Positions 53,633 to 63,676 of a stretch of 64,000 nt of DNA are shown here, piece after piece (position 1 is the stretch's first letter; each line of letters opens with the position of its first letter). Under the pieces are notes generated by a model. The model saw nothing but the letters and a program-made list of their open reading frames with translations. It had not been told where the DNA came from and did not search any database. Both the position numbers and the translations under genes were made by a program. Source of the stretch: Caulobacter hibisci (GTDB taxonomy: Bacteria; Pseudomonadota; Alphaproteobacteria; Caulobacterales; Caulobacteraceae); contig NZ_JADWOX010000001.1 in NCBI RefSeq assembly GCF_016135805.1, forward strand, positions 1-64,000. The letters are read 5' to 3'.

Positions 53633-54496
53633 ATGACACGTCCCGTCCTGGCGACCGCCCGCGCCCGCGTCGAACTGCTGCCGCAGGTGGGCGGCTCGAT
53701 CGGCCGCTTCGTGGTCGACGGCCGCGACGTGCTGCGCAGGGCGCCGGAAGGAACGACCGACGCCCTGGACGTCGGCTGCTTCCCGCTGGTCCCGTTCTGC
53801 AACCGCATCCCGAACGGCCGCTTTTCGTTCGAGGGCCGCGACGTCGTCCTGGCTCCGAACCTCGCCGGCCATCCGCACGCGCTGCACGGCCAGGGCTGGC
53901 GGGCGGCCTGGACCGTCACCGGCCTGTCGGACACCCGCGCCGTCCTGACCTACGACCACGCCCCCTCGGACTGGCCCTGGGCCTATCGCGCCGAGCAGAT
54001 CTTCGTGCTGTCCGACGAGGGGCTGCGGGTCGAGCTGTCGGTGACCAACACCGGGACCGAGGTGATGCCGGCTGGCCTGGGCCTGCACCCCTATTTCGCG
54101 GCCCGCCCGGGCGAGACCCTGACCCTGGACGCCGACGGCGTCTGGATGGTCGACGCCGACGTCCTGCCCACCGTGCGTCACGACATCGCCAAGGACGGGC
54201 CGTGGATGCGCGACTGGGCGGCCGGCGCGCTCGCGGCGACCGACACCTTGATCGACAACTGCTGGACCGGTTTCGGCGGCAAGGCCGTGCTGTCGGCGCC
54301 GGGCGGAGCCTCGACGGTGATCGAGGCGTCCGACAACTGCCATTGGGCGCATGTCTATTCGCCGCCGGGCGCCGATTTCGTCTGCGTCGAGCCGACCGCC
54401 AGCCGTCCCGATCCGTTCGGTGAAGGCGAGACGGGCATCGTCGCCCTGGCTCCGGGCGAGAAGACCGCCGTCTGGATGACCCTGAAGATCGCATGA
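53633..54496 (+). CDS. Aldose 1-epimerase family protein (sugar mutarotase)
   Basis: 287 residues. Catalytic residues of the galactose-mutarotase fold: His85 (HPHALHGQGWRAAW), His152 (AGLGLHPYF) as acid, and Glu253 (FVCVEPTASRPDPF) as base; Arg58 in PFCNRIPNGRF binds the sugar. Interconverts the alpha and beta anomers of a hexose or pentose in the cytoplasm. A LacI-type palindrome lies just upstream. Stop overlaps the next gene by ATGA. Confidence 0.93.
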   Translation: MTRPVLATARARVELLPQVGGSIGRFVVDGRDVLRRAPEGTTDALDVGCFPLVPFCNRIPNGRFSFEGRDVVLAPNLAGHPHALHGQGWRAAWTVTGLSDTRAVLTYDHAPSDWPWAYRAEQIFVLSDEGLRVELSVTNTGTEVMPAGLGLHPYFAARPGETLTLDADGVWMVDADVLPTVRHDIAKDGPWMRDWAAGALAATDTLIDNCWTGFGGKAVLSAPGGASTVIEASDNCHWAHVYSPPGADFVCVEPTASRPDPFGEGETGIVALAPGEKTAVWMTLKIA

Positions 54497-54912
54497 TCGC
54501 CGACCTGCTGGATTTGCGCGCGATCAAGGCGCGCTGGCCCGAGGCGGGCCTGAATGACGCGATGAGCGTTCCATCGCCCGCCCGTCCGCTGGTGGTCGTC
54601 GTCGAAGCCGATACGGCCCTGCGCGAGGCCCTGGCCTTCGCCCTGGAGACCGAGGGTTACTGGATCCGCGCCTTCGCCGGCGTGGCCCAGGCGCCGCTGA
54701 CCGACCTGATCGCCGCCGACTGCCTGGTGCTGGACGTCGATTTCCTGGCGCTGGCCGCCCTGCGCGGCAAGGGCGTGCGCACCCCGGCCGTGCTGCTGGC
54801 CGACGGTCCGGTCGACCTCTCCGCCGCCGACGCGCTGTGGGCCGGCGTGATCCACAAGCCGCTGATCACCGACGCCCTGAGCCTTCAGGTGCGCAAGGTG
54901 GTGGGGGCCTAG
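54493..54912 (+). CDS. Degenerate stand-alone receiver-domain protein
   Basis: 139 residues. From about residue 32: VVVVEADTALREALAFALETEGY, LVLDVDFLALAAL with a possible phospho-acceptor (LVLD), and a lysine in GVIHKPL. It follows the receiver plan but is short between the acceptor and the lysine, has Ala in the acidic pair and no usual Thr/Ser before the lysine. Phosphorylation is therefore doubtful. The N-terminal 30 residues are extra; an internal start at 54562 is possible. Overlaps the epimerase stop (ATGA). Confidence 0.65.
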   Translation: MIADLLDLRAIKARWPEAGLNDAMSVPSPARPLVVVVEADTALREALAFALETEGYWIRAFAGVAQAPLTDLIAADCLVLDVDFLALAALRGKGVRTPAVLLADGPVDLSAADALWAGVIHKPLITDALSLQVRKVVGA

Positions 54913-54921
54913 GGCCTCTCA

Positions 54922-55809
54922 TCACCCCCGAAAACTCGGCCGCATCACCTGGATGAAGTTGCGCAGCGCCGGGCTCGGCGTCTTGGCGCTCGCCAGGCTC
55001 AGCCGCGCCACGGGGGTCTGGCCGGCGATCTCGCGATAGGCCACGCCCTCGACGGCCAGCTGGCGCATCGAGGCCGGCACGATCGAGACGCCGAGTTCGG
55101 CGGCGACCAGCACGATCACCGAGGCCATCTGCGGGGCCGGCTGGCCCAGTACCGGCTCGACGCCGCTGGCGCGGAAGGCCTCCAGCGCCGCGTCGTGCAC
55201 CGTCGGGCCAAGCTCGCGCGGGGTCATGATCAAGGGCTCGCCGCGCAGCAGCGACAGGTCCACCGGATCCGAAGCCGCCGCCGGATGGCCGGCCGGCAGC
55301 ACGGCGATCATCGGCTCGTCGACCAGGTCATGCACCGCCAGGCCTTCCAGGCTCACCGAGCCGGGCCGCAGGAAGGCCGCGTCCAGGGCTCCGTCGGCCA
55401 GGTGGTCGGAGAGGTGGGTGCTGTTGCTCTCGGTCAGGGACAGCTCGACCTCCGGATAGAGGCGGCGATAGGCCCGCACGGCCGACGAGACGACGGGGTG
55501 CAGGCTGGCCGAGCCGGTGAAGCCCAGCCGCAGGACGCCCGTCTCGCCCCGCGCCGCCCGCTGGGCCAGCACCGCCGCCGCGCCGGCCTGGTCCGGCAGG
55601 GTGCGGACGGCGGCGTGGAAGGCCTTGCCGGCCTCGGTCAGTTCGGCGCCGCCGGGCAGGCGGCGGAACAGCTGCACGCCGAGCTCGGTTTCCAGGTCCT
55701 TGATCTGCTGGCTCAGCGGCGGCTGGCCGATGCCGACCCTGGCGGCGGCGCGGGTGAAGTTGCGCTCCTCGGCCACGGCCAGGAAGTAGCGGATGTGGCG
55801 CAGCTCCAT
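54922..55809 (-). CDS. LysR family transcriptional regulator
   Basis: 295 residues from the ATG at 55809. Helix-turn-helix in residues 1-60 (MELRHIRYFLAVAEERNFTRAAARVGIGQ, QQIKDLETELGVQLFRR) and a two-lobe effector domain (GVLRLGFTGSASLHPVVSSA and onward). Divergent from an MFS transporter gene with a 76-nt gap; it most likely controls this transporter. Effector unknown. Confidence 0.95.
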   Translation of the reverse strand: MELRHIRYFLAVAEERNFTRAAARVGIGQPPLSQQIKDLETELGVQLFRRLPGGAELTEAGKAFHAAVRTLPDQAGAAAVLAQRAARGETGVLRLGFTGSASLHPVVSSAVRAYRRLYPEVELSLTESNSTHLSDHLADGALDAAFLRPGSVSLEGLAVHDLVDEPMIAVLPAGHPAAASDPVDLSLLRGEPLIMTPRELGPTVHDAALEAFRASGVEPVLGQPAPQMASVIVLVAAELGVSIVPASMRQLAVEGVAYREIAGQTPVARLSLASAKTPSPALRNFIQVMRPSFRG

Positions 55810-55841
55810 GCCATCTCCAAAAGCGATCAAGAAAGCCTTCT

Positions 55842-55859
55842 CCATATATTGGACTATGG
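55842..55859. promoter_or_regulatory. Candidate LysR operator between divergent genes
   Basis: CCATA (55842-55846) and TATGG (55855-55859) with an 8-base AT-rich spacer, halfway between the LysR and transporter start codons. Fits the dyad form of LysR sites; weak by itself. Confidence 0.35.
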
Positions 55860-55885
55860 GCGGGCCGAGGCCTAGACCGGCGGCC

Positions 55886-57106
55886 ATGACCGCTCTCGAT
55901 CCTTCCGTGGCCTTGGCCCCGCCGCGCATCGCCGCCGGCACGGCGCGGTTCCGGCGCATGTCCCTGGCCCTGTTCCTGGGCGGCTTCTCGACCTTCAGCC
56001 TGCTCTATTGCGTGCAGCCCCTGTTGCGGACCTTCGCCCGCGACTTTTCCCTGACCCCGGCCCAGAGCTCGCTGGCCCTGTCGCTGACCACCGGGGCCCT
56101 GGCCGTGGCCATCCTGCTGGCCGGGGCGGCGTCGCAGGGGCTGGGGCGCAAGGGGCTGATGTTCGCCTCCATGAGTCTCGCGGCCCTGCTGAACCTCGCC
56201 GCCGCCTTCGCCCCGTCCTGGCCGCTGCTGCTGCTGGCGCGGGCGGCCGAGGGCTTCCTGCTGGGCGGCGTGCCGGCCGTGGCCATGGCCTATGTCGGCG
56301 AGGAGATGGAGCCGCGCGACCTGGGCGCGGCCATGGGCCTCTACGTGGCCGGCACGGCCTTCGGCGGCATGGCCGGTCGCGTCGGCATGGGGCTGCTGGT
56401 CGAGATCGGCTCGTGGCGCTCGGCCATGGCGACCATCGGGATCCTGGACCTGCTGGCGGCGGCCGCCTTCTTCCTGCTGCTGCCGCGCTCGCGAAACTTC
56501 CAGCCAACCCCGGCGCGGGACCGCCAGGCCCAGGCCGCCGCCTGGGGCGAGGCCCTGGCCGATCGGCGCCTGATGGCCCTGTTCGCGGTGGCCTTCTGCC
56601 TGACCGGTGTGTTCGTGACGATCTTCAACTATGCCGGCTTCCGGCTGGAGGCGCCGCCGTACGGCCTGAGTCAGGGCCAGACCAGCCTGATCTTCCTGGT
56701 CTACGCCTTCGGCATGGTCGCCTCCTCGACGGCGGGCAGGCTGGCCGACCGCTGGGGGCGGCGGACCCTGGTGGCCTGGGGCCTGGCGATCATGCTGGCT
56801 GGCGTGTTGCTGACCCTGCCGGCCAGCCTGCCGTCGATCGTGGTCGGCGTGGCCCTGGTGACCATCGGCTTCTTCGTCGCCCACGCCGTGGCCAGCGGCT
56901 GGGTCGGCGCCCTGGCGGGCCGCGCGAAAGGACAGGCGGCGGCGCTGTACCTGCTGTTCTATTATGTCGGCTCCAGCCTGGCCGGTTCGGCCGGCGGCGC
57001 GTTCTGGCGTCTGGGCGGCTGGCCGGCGGTGGCGGGCTTCACCGCCGTCCTGGCCCTGGCCGCCGCCGTCCTGGCTTTGCGCCTGAAGGAGCCTCGTCTT
57101 GCTTGA
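55886..57106 (+). CDS. MFS transporter (YnfM/arabinose-efflux-like)
   Basis: 406 residues from the ATG at 55886. Twelve predicted helices. ARFRRMSLALFLGGFSTFSLLYCVQPLLRTFARDF starts as in the YnfM group (shown in part: SLLYCVQPLLRTFARDF), and RLADRWGRRTLVAWG is a motif-A copy in the second half. Such transporters are commonly divergent from a LysR gene, as here. Probably exports a small metabolite or drug. The following hydrolase gene overlaps the end by eight bases. Confidence 0.9.
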   Translation: MTALDPSVALAPPRIAAGTARFRRMSLALFLGGFSTFSLLYCVQPLLRTFARDFSLTPAQSSLALSLTTGALAVAILLAGAASQGLGRKGLMFASMSLAALLNLAAAFAPSWPLLLLARAAEGFLLGGVPAVAMAYVGEEMEPRDLGAAMGLYVAGTAFGGMAGRVGMGLLVEIGSWRSAMATIGILDLLAAAAFFLLLPRSRNFQPTPARDRQAQAAAWGEALADRRLMALFAVAFCLTGVFVTIFNYAGFRLEAPPYGLSQGQTSLIFLVYAFGMVASSTAGRLADRWGRRTLVAWGLAIMLAGVLLTLPASLPSIVVGVALVTIGFFVAHAVASGWVGALAGRAKGQAAALYLLFYYVGSSLAGSAGGAFWRLGGWPAVAGFTAVLALAAAVLALRLKEPRLA

Positions 57107-57800
57107 TCGCACGCCCTTGGTTCTCCTGCCCGGCCTGCTGTGCGACGCCCGCCTGTGGCGCGAGCAGGTGCTGGACCTGCACGACGTTGCAGACACGCTC
57201 GTTGCCGACCTGACCCTCGACGACAGCGTCGCGGCCATGGCCCAGCGCGTGCTGGCCGCCGCGCCGGAGCGCTTCGCCCTGGGCGGCCTGTCGATGGGCG
57301 GCTACGTCGCCTTCGAGATCCTGCGCCAGGCCCCCGAGCGCGTCACGCGCCTCGCCCTGTTCGCCACCAGCGCCGCCCCCGACAGCCCCGAGCGCGCCGA
57401 GCAGCGTCGTCGGGCCATGGCGGCCCTGTCGGTCGGCCGGTTCCTGGGCGTCACCCAGCAGATGATGCCGCAGTTGCTGCACCCCTCCCGGCTGACCGAA
57501 CCCCTGGCCGGAGAGGTCAAGGCCATGGCCGGTCGGGTCGGCGGCGAGGCCTTCCTGCGCCAGCAGCGGGCGATCCTGGGCCGTCCGGACTCGCGTCCGG
57601 GCCTGGCCGACATCAAGGTTCCAACCCTGGTGGCGGTGGGCGACGCCGACCGGCTGACGCCGCCGGCCGAGTCCCAGGCGATCCACAACGGGATCACCGG
57701 ATCGACCCTGCACATCCTCGCCGACTGCGGCCACCTGCCGGCCATGGAGCGGCCGGCGGAGACGAACGAATTGCTGCGCGCCTGGCTGGCGGAGGCCTGA
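57099..57800 (+). CDS. Alpha/beta hydrolase
   Basis: 233 residues from TTG at 57099, with AAGGAG eight bases upstream and an 8-bp overlap with the transporter. Triad: Ser65 (LGGLSMGGYVAF), Asp182 (VAVGDADRLTP) and His212 (DCGHLPAMERP). Oxyanion hole in LVLLPGLLCDARLW. Esterase-, lactonase- or MenH-like; substrate unknown. Probable operon MFS-hydrolase-GGCT-like, which suggests a small-molecule detoxification or export function. Confidence 0.9.
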   Translation: MLDRTPLVLLPGLLCDARLWREQVLDLHDVADTLVADLTLDDSVAAMAQRVLAAAPERFALGGLSMGGYVAFEILRQAPERVTRLALFATSAAPDSPERAEQRRRAMAALSVGRFLGVTQQMMPQLLHPSRLTEPLAGEVKAMAGRVGGEAFLRQQRAILGRPDSRPGLADIKVPTLVAVGDADRLTPPAESQAIHNGITGSTLHILADCGHLPAMERPAETNELLRAWLAEA

Positions 57801-57801
57801 G

Positions 57802-58134
57802 ATGAGCGACCCCAACCGCCTGGCCGTCTACGGCTCGCTCGCACCCGGCAAGCCGAACCACCATCATCTGGCCGAGCTCGCCGGGGCGTGGCGGCCGGGT
57901 GTCGTCTTCGGACGGCTGGTCGCCCAGGGCTGGGGCGCGGATCTCGGCTTTCCGGGCCTGGTGCTAGACCCTTCCGGCGTCGCCGTGCCGGTGCAGATCT
58001 TGAGTTCTGACGACCTGCCCGCCCACTGGCCCCGTCTCGACGCCTTCGAAGGCGAGGGCTATCGCCGGGCATTGGCTACGGTGACGACCGACGACGGCGC
58101 GGTCGAAGCCTGGATCTACGTGCTGGCCGGTTAG
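57802..58134 (+). CDS. Gamma-glutamylcyclotransferase-like (GGCT/AIG2) protein
   Basis: 110 residues, one bp after the hydrolase gene. The phosphate-cradle motif YGSLAPGKPNHHHL corresponds to the YGSL-x(n)-N of the family, and Glu in LDAFEGEGYRR is the catalytic acid. AWIYVLAG closes the domain. Possible cyclotransferase on a gamma-glutamyl amine, but many small family members have no known activity. Its last four bases overlap fixJ, which is on the other strand. Confidence 0.88.
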   Translation: MSDPNRLAVYGSLAPGKPNHHHLAELAGAWRPGVVFGRLVAQGWGADLGFPGLVLDPSGVAVPVQILSSDDLPAHWPRLDAFEGEGYRRALATVTTDDGAVEAWIYVLAG

Positions 58135-58739
58135 CCCTTCACCGACAGCGTCATCCGCACCAGGGCGGCCAGGTTGTCGGCGTGCATCTTACTCATCAGC
58201 TTGGCGCGGTAGATTTCGACGGTGCGGGGGCTGATGCCCAGATCGCGGGCGATGATCTTGTTGGGCTGGCCGGCGACGACGCCGTCGAGCACCTGGCGCT
58301 CGCGCTCCGACAGGGTCTCGATGCGGGCCAGGATCTCGGCCTGGTCGTCGCTGACGGCCGGCTGGACGGGCGCGACGCTGGCCAGGGCGCGCTTCAGGGC
58401 CGCCAGGATGCGCGCCTCGGAGAACGGCTTCTCGATGAAGTCCACGACCCCGTCGCGCATGGCCTCGACGGCCATGGGGATGTCGCCGTGTCCGGTGATC
58501 ATCACCACCGGCAGGGCCGAGCCTTCGGCCTTCAGCCGCTTGACCAACTCCTGGCCGGTCATGTCGGGCATGCGCACGTCGGTGATCAGGCAGCCCGGCG
58601 CGACGGAGGGCAGGGCGGCCAGGAAGTCGGGGGCGCTGGCGTAGGTCTTCACCTGGAAGTCGGCGGTCTCCAGCAGGAAGGCCAGGGAGTCGCGGGCGTC
58701 GGCGTCGTCGTCGACCACGTGCACAACGGCGTCGCTCAT
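58131..58739 (-). CDS. fixJ: FixJ-type response regulator
   Basis: 202 residues. Receiver domain with acidic pocket Asp10-Asp11-Asp12, phospho-acceptor Asp54 ([10 protein letters not shown]) and Lys104 (IEKPF), then a LuxR-type helix-turn-helix ([37 protein letters not shown]). Phosphorylated by FixL under low oxygen; in Caulobacter FixJ activates fixK. Starts within the fixL stop (ATGA overlap). Last gene of the apparent cydD-cydC-fixL-fixJ operon. Confidence 0.95.
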   Translation of the reverse strand: MSDAVVHVVDDDADARDSLAFLLETADFQVKTYASAPDFLAALPSVAPGCLITDVRMPDMTGQELVKRLKAEGSALPVVMITGHGDIPMAVEAMRDGVVDFIEKPFSEARILAALKRALASVAPVQPAVSDDQAEILARIETLSERERQVLDGVVAGQPNKIIARDLGISPRTVEIYRAKLMSKMHADNLAALVRMTLSVKG

Positions 58740-60253
58740 CGGGCGGTCTCCTGGTCGGTCTCTTCGGCGGCGGGCTCCCCGGCAGCGTGTTCGGCGACGA
58801 ACGCGGCGGGGGCGGGCGGCAGGGTGAAGCGGAAGATGGTGCCGCCGCCGGGATTGGCGTCGGCCCAGATGCGGCCGCCATGGGCCTCGACGATCGAGCG
58901 CGAGATCGACAGCCCCACCCCCATGCCCTCGGCCTTGGTGGTCATGAACGGTTCGAACAGGCGGGCGCGGAAGTCGTCGTCGACGCCGGCCCCGGTGTCG
59001 GCCACCGCCACCTCGACGACGCCGTCGTCCTGCCGGCGGCTGGTGACGGAGAGGCGGCGGACGGGCTGGCCGTCCATGGCCTCGACGGCGTTGCGCATCA
59101 GGTTGACCAGCACCTGCTGGATCTGCACCCGGTCGGCGAACACGAAGGCGCAGGCCGGATCCAGGGCGACGACCACCTCGGCCTGGCCTTCGCGAACGCC
59201 GATCAGGGCCAGGGCCCGGGCGTCGTCGACCAGTTCCGCCAGGCTCTCGATGTCGCGCTCGGTGGCGCCGCGGCGGACGAACTCGCGCATCCGGTGGATG
59301 ACGTCGCCGGCCCGCAGCGCCTGGTCGGAGGCGCGATCGATGGCGTCGCGCACCTTGGCCTGGTCCTCGGGACGGCCGCGGTCCATCAGCCGGCGCGAAC
59401 CGGTCAGCAGGTTGGCGATGGCCGACAGCGGCTGGTTCAGCTCGTGGGCCAGGGTGGTGGCCATCTCGCCCATGGCCGTCAGCCGCGAGACGTGAACCAG
59501 CTCGCCCTGCAGCTCGTGCAGGCGGGCCTCGGTGGCGTGGCGCTCGGTCAGGTCGCGGATGAAGCCGGTATAGGCGCGGTTGGGGCCCTTGGTCTCGCCG
59601 ACCGCCAGCTCCATCGGAAAGGTCGTGCCGTCGCGGCGCAGGCCGGTGACCACCCGGCCGATGCCGATCACCCGCTTGTCGCCGGTGCGCTCGTAGCGCT
59701 CCAGATAGGCGTCGTGGGCGCTCTGGTGCGGTTCGGGCATCAGCATGCTGACGTTCTTGCCGATCACCTCGTGGGCGACCCAGCCGAACAGCCGCTCGGC
59801 GGCCGGGCTGAACGAGGTCATGATCCCGCCCGGATCGATCACCACCACGGCGTCGGGCACGGTGTCGAGCACCGAGCGCAGGTGGTTGGTGATGTCGGCC
59901 ATCCGCCGGCGGGCGGCGTGGAACCAGCCGCCGCCGATCGACATGCCCACCCCGATCATCAGGAACACCAGGCTCGACACCGCTGTCGCCTGGTCGGGCT
60001 GGGGCGAAAAGGTCAGGAACCAGACCATGGCCGAGGCCAGCACGGTGGCCGTCAGGCCCGGGATCAGTCCGCCGAGGGCGGCGCTGACCAGCACCGACGG
60101 CACGAACAACAGGAAGGTGGCCGGGGCGGCGTAGCGGCTGGGCAGGGTGAAATAGAGCAGGGCGCAGGCGGCCACCATGCCGGCGGCGGCCAGGAAGACG
60201 CCGGGGCGAAGCTCGCTGTACAGCGGCGCGGGCGGGCGCGGGGCCGAGGCCAT
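58736..60253 (-). CDS. fixL: FixL, oxygen-sensing haem PAS histidine kinase
   Basis: 505 residues. N-terminal membrane region with about four segments (20-110), then a haem PAS domain: proximal His180 ([11 protein letters not shown]) and Arg200 ([19 protein letters not shown]), a spacing of 20 exactly as His200/Arg220 of Bradyrhizobium FixL. The kinase domain has His271 ([12 protein letters not shown]) and ATP-binding boxes [18 protein letters not shown] and GMGVGLSIS. It autophosphorylates when O2 leaves the haem. Three bases separate it from cydC, which indicates co-transcription with cydDC. Confidence 0.96.
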   Translation of the reverse strand: MASAPRPPAPLYSELRPGVFLAAAGMVAACALLYFTLPSRYAAPATFLLFVPSVLVSAALGGLIPGLTATVLASAMVWFLTFSPQPDQATAVSSLVFLMIGVGMSIGGGWFHAARRRMADITNHLRSVLDTVPDAVVVIDPGGIMTSFSPAAERLFGWVAHEVIGKNVSMLMPEPHQSAHDAYLERYERTGDKRVIGIGRVVTGLRRDGTTFPMELAVGETKGPNRAYTGFIRDLTERHATEARLHELQGELVHVSRLTAMGEMATTLAHELNQPLSAIANLLTGSRRLMDRGRPEDQAKVRDAIDRASDQALRAGDVIHRMREFVRRGATERDIESLAELVDDARALALIGVREGQAEVVVALDPACAFVFADRVQIQQVLVNLMRNAVEAMDGQPVRRLSVTSRRQDDGVVEVAVADTGAGVDDDFRARLFEPFMTTKAEGMGVGLSISRSIVEAHGGRIWADANPGGGTIFRFTLPPAPAAFVAEHAAGEPAAEETDQETAR

Positions 60254-60256
60254 GGT

Positions 60257-61912
60257 CTAGGGCGTCGCCGTTGTGATCACGGGTGTGGTCATGGCCCGGC
60301 TTATAGCCGACCCGGCGGCCGGCGACAGCGTCTCGACCGCGATTGTCCGCTGGCAGAGGGTCAGAGGGGCCGGGCGGTGGCTAACCAGCACCAGGCCCTG
60401 GCCGGTGGCGCGCAGGCGGGCGTCGAGCCTGGCGACGACGCGGGCTTCGGTGGTCGGGTCCAGGCCCTCGGTCGGCTCGTCGAGCAGCAGCCAGGGCGCG
60501 TCGCGCAGCAGGGCGCGGGCCAGGGACAGCCGCCGGCGCTCGCCGCCCGACAGCCGCTCGCCGGCCTCCCCGAGCCAGGTGTCGAGGCCCTGGGGCAGGG
60601 CGCGGACGCGGTCGGCCAAGGCGGCGTCGTCGAGGGCGGCCCACAGGGTCTCGTCGTCGGCCTGGGGCGCGGCCAGCTGCAGGTTCTCGCGCACCGTGCC
60701 GGCCAGCAGGGCGGCGTCCTGCGGGGCGTAGGCGAAGGCCGCGCGCAGAGCGGCGGGCGACAGGTCCGACCCGTCCTGGCCGTCGAGGGCGAAGGCGTCG
60801 GCGGGCGCGCCGCGCAGGCCCAGCAATTGCTCCAGCCGGGTGGTCTTGCCGCAGCCGGTGGGGCCGACCAGGGCCAGGCGGGCGCCAGGAGCGAGGTCCT
60901 GGCCGAGCAGGCGCAGGGCCGGGCGCGTCGGCGTCTCGCGGTGTGACGCGGCCTCGGGCGTATGGCGCAGCAGGACGTCCAGCCGCTCGCCGGCGGCCTC
61001 GGCGGCGCCGTCCTGGTCGAAGGCGCGGGCGATGGGGGCGGCGGCCTCGATGGCCATCACGGCCGCCAGGGCGGCGAGCGCGGCCAGCGGCGCGGAGGCC
61101 GGGGCGGCCAGGGCCAGGACGGCGGCGACGGTCAGGCCGGTCAGCGCGCCTTCCGACAGGGCCAGCACGCCCTGCGCCCGCACGGCGCGGACCTTCAGGG
61201 CGTCGAGTTCACCGCCCAGTTGGGCGATGCGGTCGAGGGCCGGGCCTTGCGCGCCATAGACCTTGAGCTCGGGCGCGGCGGCGGCGAAGGCGGCCAGGGC
61301 CGACTTGAGGTCGCCGGCCGCGGCCTGGATCGTGGCGCCAGCGGGCGCGCTGAGCTTGCGGGTCAGGAGACGGGCCAGGACGAGGTGCAGGGCGACGGCC
61401 AGCGCGATGGCGATCGCCGGGCCAGGGCCGGCCAGGGCCGCCAGCAGCACCGCCGCGCCGATCCCGGCCCCGGCGCCCCAAGGCGCGGACAGCCGCACGA
61501 AACGGGTCTCGACGGCGTCGACGTCCTGCACCAGCCGGGCGGCGGCGTCGCCTCGGGCGATGGCCAAGGCCTCGCGCGGCGGGGCGGCGGCGAGCGATGC
61601 GAACAGCCGCGGGCGGATGGCGGCCAGGGCGTCCAGCGCCGCGGCGTGGCCTTGCAGCCGCTCGCCGTAGCGGGCACCGGTGCGCAGGATGGCCAGCAGG
61701 CGGATCGTGGCGCTGGGCAGCAGCACGTTGAAGGCCTGGGCCGTGGTCAGGCCAGCGACGCCGGCCAGGGCCGCGCCGGTGATGAACCAGCCCGACAGGC
61801 CCAGCAGAATCGTCGATCCGGCCCCGACCACGGCGGCGCAGATGGCGGCCAGGATCAGCGGCCGGACCTGGCGGCGGCGCTGCTCGGCGATGAGTTTCGA
61901 CAGCGCGCTCAC
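60257..61912 (-). CDS. cydC: CydC, subunit of the ABC exporter needed for cytochrome bd assembly
   Basis: 551 residues. Six-helix ABC exporter membrane domain (about 1-310) and a nucleotide-binding domain with Walker [11 protein letters not shown]-loop YAPQDAAL, signature [16 protein letters not shown] and Walker [11 protein letters not shown]. With CydD it moves reduced thiols (glutathione, cysteine) to the periplasm and is required to mature cytochrome bd. Start overlaps the cydD stop by four bases. Confidence 0.92.
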   Translation of the reverse strand: MSALSKLIAEQRRRQVRPLILAAICAAVVGAGSTILLGLSGWFITGAALAGVAGLTTAQAFNVLLPSATIRLLAILRTGARYGERLQGHAAALDALAAIRPRLFASLAAAPPREALAIARGDAAARLVQDVDAVETRFVRLSAPWGAGAGIGAAVLLAALAGPGPAIAIALAVALHLVLARLLTRKLSAPAGATIQAAAGDLKSALAAFAAAAPELKVYGAQGPALDRIAQLGGELDALKVRAVRAQGVLALSEGALTGLTVAAVLALAAPASAPLAALAALAAVMAIEAAAPIARAFDQDGAAEAAGERLDVLLRHTPEAASHRETPTRPALRLLGQDLAPGARLALVGPTGCGKTTRLEQLLGLRGAPADAFALDGQDGSDLSPAALRAAFAYAPQDAALLAGTVRENLQLAAPQADDETLWAALDDAALADRVRALPQGLDTWLGEAGERLSGGERRRLSLARALLRDAPWLLLDEPTEGLDPTTEARVVARLDARLRATGQGLVLVSHRPAPLTLCQRTIAVETLSPAAGSAISRAMTTPVITTATP

Positions 61913-63552
61913 AACCTCACCACCTTGTCGGCGACGGCGGCCAGGGCTTCGGAGTGGGTGGCGATCAGGGTCGTGCGGCCGGCGGCGGCCATGCGGAGGG
62001 CGGCGATCATCGCGGCCTCGGCGGCGGCGTCGAGATCGGCGGTGGGCTCGTCAAGCAGCAGGATCGGGGCGGGCTTGAGCAGGGCGCGGGCGATGCCCAG
62101 CCGCCTGCGTTCGCCGCCCGACAGCCCGCCGCCGCGCTCATCGATCGGCGCGTCCAGGCCGCCGCGACGGTCGAGCAGGTCGGAGAGGCCGGCGCGCCGG
62201 GCGGCGGCTTCCAGCTCGGCGCGCGAGGCATCCGGCCGGGCCAAAGCGAGGTTGTCGGCCAGCGAGCCGGCCAGCAGCAGCGGCGACTGCCCGGCCCAGG
62301 CCAGGTCGGCGGCGAAGGCGCCGATTTCCGACAGCCGCGCCGGCCCGACCCGCACCTCGCCGGCCGACAGCGGGGCCAGGCCCGTCAGCAGGTTCAGCAG
62401 GGTGGTCTTGCCGCAGCCGCTGGGGCCGAGCAGGGCGGTGATCTGACCGGCGGGGGCAACGAGGTCGAAGCCGTCGAACACCGCCGCCTCTCCACCGGCA
62501 TAGGCGACGCCGACGCCCTCGAAGCGGATCTCCGGCGCGGCCGTAAGGGCGAGCGGCGCGGCGGCTGGGGCGGGCGTCGGCAGGCGGGCCAGGGTCAGGG
62601 CGGCGGCCTCGGCGGCCTGGCGGTCGTGATAGGCGGCCGCCAGCCTGCGCATCGGGGCGTAGACCTCCGGCGCCAGGACCAGGGCGAAGAAGGCGCGCTT
62701 CAGCTCCAGGGTCTCCGGAACCGGGAAGGGCAGCAGGCGCAGCAGGTTGAAGCCGCAATAGACCGCCACCAGCGCCACCGACAGGGCGGCGAAGAACTCC
62801 AGCGCCGCCGACGAGAAGAACGCCACCCGCAGCACCGCCTGGGTGCGCCTGGAAAGGTCCTGGGCCGCCTGCGCGAGGCCCGCCGTCACCCGGCTTTCGG
62901 CCTGGAAGGCCAGCACCACCGGCAGGGTCCGCACCCGGTCGAGGAACAGGCTGGACAGCCGTTCCAGCGCCAGGAACTGCCGGCGCGAGGCGTCGGCGGC
63001 GGCCATGCCGGCCAGGGCCATGGCGACGATGAACGGCAGCAGGGTGAAGAGCTGGATGCCCGCGCACACCGGGCTGGCGATCGCGGTCAGGCCGATCAGC
63101 AGAAGCGGCGCGATCGCCGAGGCGCTGCGGGCGGGGGCGAAGCGCGAGACATAGCCGTCCAGCGCCTCGACCCCGTCCATGACGGCGGTGACCGCGGCCC
63201 CTCCACGCGGCGCGCCAGGAGCGAGCAGCGACGCGGCGGCCTGGCGCCGGGCATGGGCCTTGGCCAGGGCGGCCGCCTGCGCGCCCGCCTGGTTGGCCCG
63301 GGCCGCCAGGGCGCCGCGCACCAGAGCCGAGACCAGGGCGAGCGCCAGGAAGGGTAGGGCCTCGGCAAGGTCGCGCGTCAGGGCGTCGATCCCGAAGGCC
63401 AGGCCCGCGGCGAAACCCGCCGCCCCCGCGACGTCGGCAAGGCGCCAGGCGAGCGCAGCGCGGCCATCGGCGGCGGCCACTTTGTTCAAGCCGCGCAGCC
63501 ACGGACGCGCGAGCGTGAGGATCTCGGTCTCGACGGGGGTGCGGACGGTCAT
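61909..63552 (-). CDS. cydD: CydD, partner subunit of the cytochrome bd assembly ABC exporter
   Basis: 547 residues. Membrane domain 1-320, then Walker [17 protein letters not shown], signature [19 protein letters not shown] and Walker [13 protein letters not shown]. Forms a heterodimer with CydC. First gene of the minus-strand run cydD-cydC-fixL-fixJ. Its start codon is 34 nt from the FNR/FixK box; if activated from the usual -41.5 position the transcript would begin at the ATG itself, so a leaderless mRNA or a slightly different start is possible. Confidence 0.92.
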   Translation of the reverse strand: MTVRTPVETEILTLARPWLRGLNKVAAADGRAALAWRLADVAGAAGFAAGLAFGIDALTRDLAEALPFLALALVSALVRGALAARANQAGAQAAALAKAHARRQAAASLLAPGAPRGGAAVTAVMDGVEALDGYVSRFAPARSASAIAPLLLIGLTAIASPVCAGIQLFTLLPFIVAMALAGMAAADASRRQFLALERLSSLFLDRVRTLPVVLAFQAESRVTAGLAQAAQDLSRRTQAVLRVAFFSSAALEFFAALSVALVAVYCGFNLLRLLPFPVPETLELKRAFFALVLAPEVYAPMRRLAAAYHDRQAAEAAALTLARLPTPAPAAAPLALTAAPEIRFEGVGVAYAGGEAAVFDGFDLVAPAGQITALLGPSGCGKTTLLNLLTGLAPLSAGEVRVGPARLSEIGAFAADLAWAGQSPLLLAGSLADNLALARPDASRAELEAAARRAGLSDLLDRRGGLDAPIDERGGGLSGGERRRLGIARALLKPAPILLLDEPTADLDAAAEAAMIAALRMAAAGRTTLIATHSEALAAVADKVVRL

Positions 63553-63585
63553 GAGCGGGGTCTAGCGCTCCATCGGAGGGCGGCC

Positions 63586-63599
63586 TTGATCCGGATCAA
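63586..63599. promoter_or_regulatory. Perfect FNR/FixK (anaerobox) site TTGATCCGGATCAA
   Basis: Exact 14-bp palindrome that fits the CRP/FNR-type consensus TTGAT-N4-ATCAA used by FixK. It lies between the divergent cydD and cydA genes. Its centre (63592.5) is 84 nt before the cydA start, so a -41.5 placement predicts a start of transcription near 63634, with a 43-nt leader. Confidence 0.92.
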
Positions 63600-63676
63600 A
63601 GACCCCTTTCGAAAGCCCGCCTAGAGCGAGATGCTCGTCCGGCGCGACCGATCGCCGTTCGACCCTGGAGCTACCC

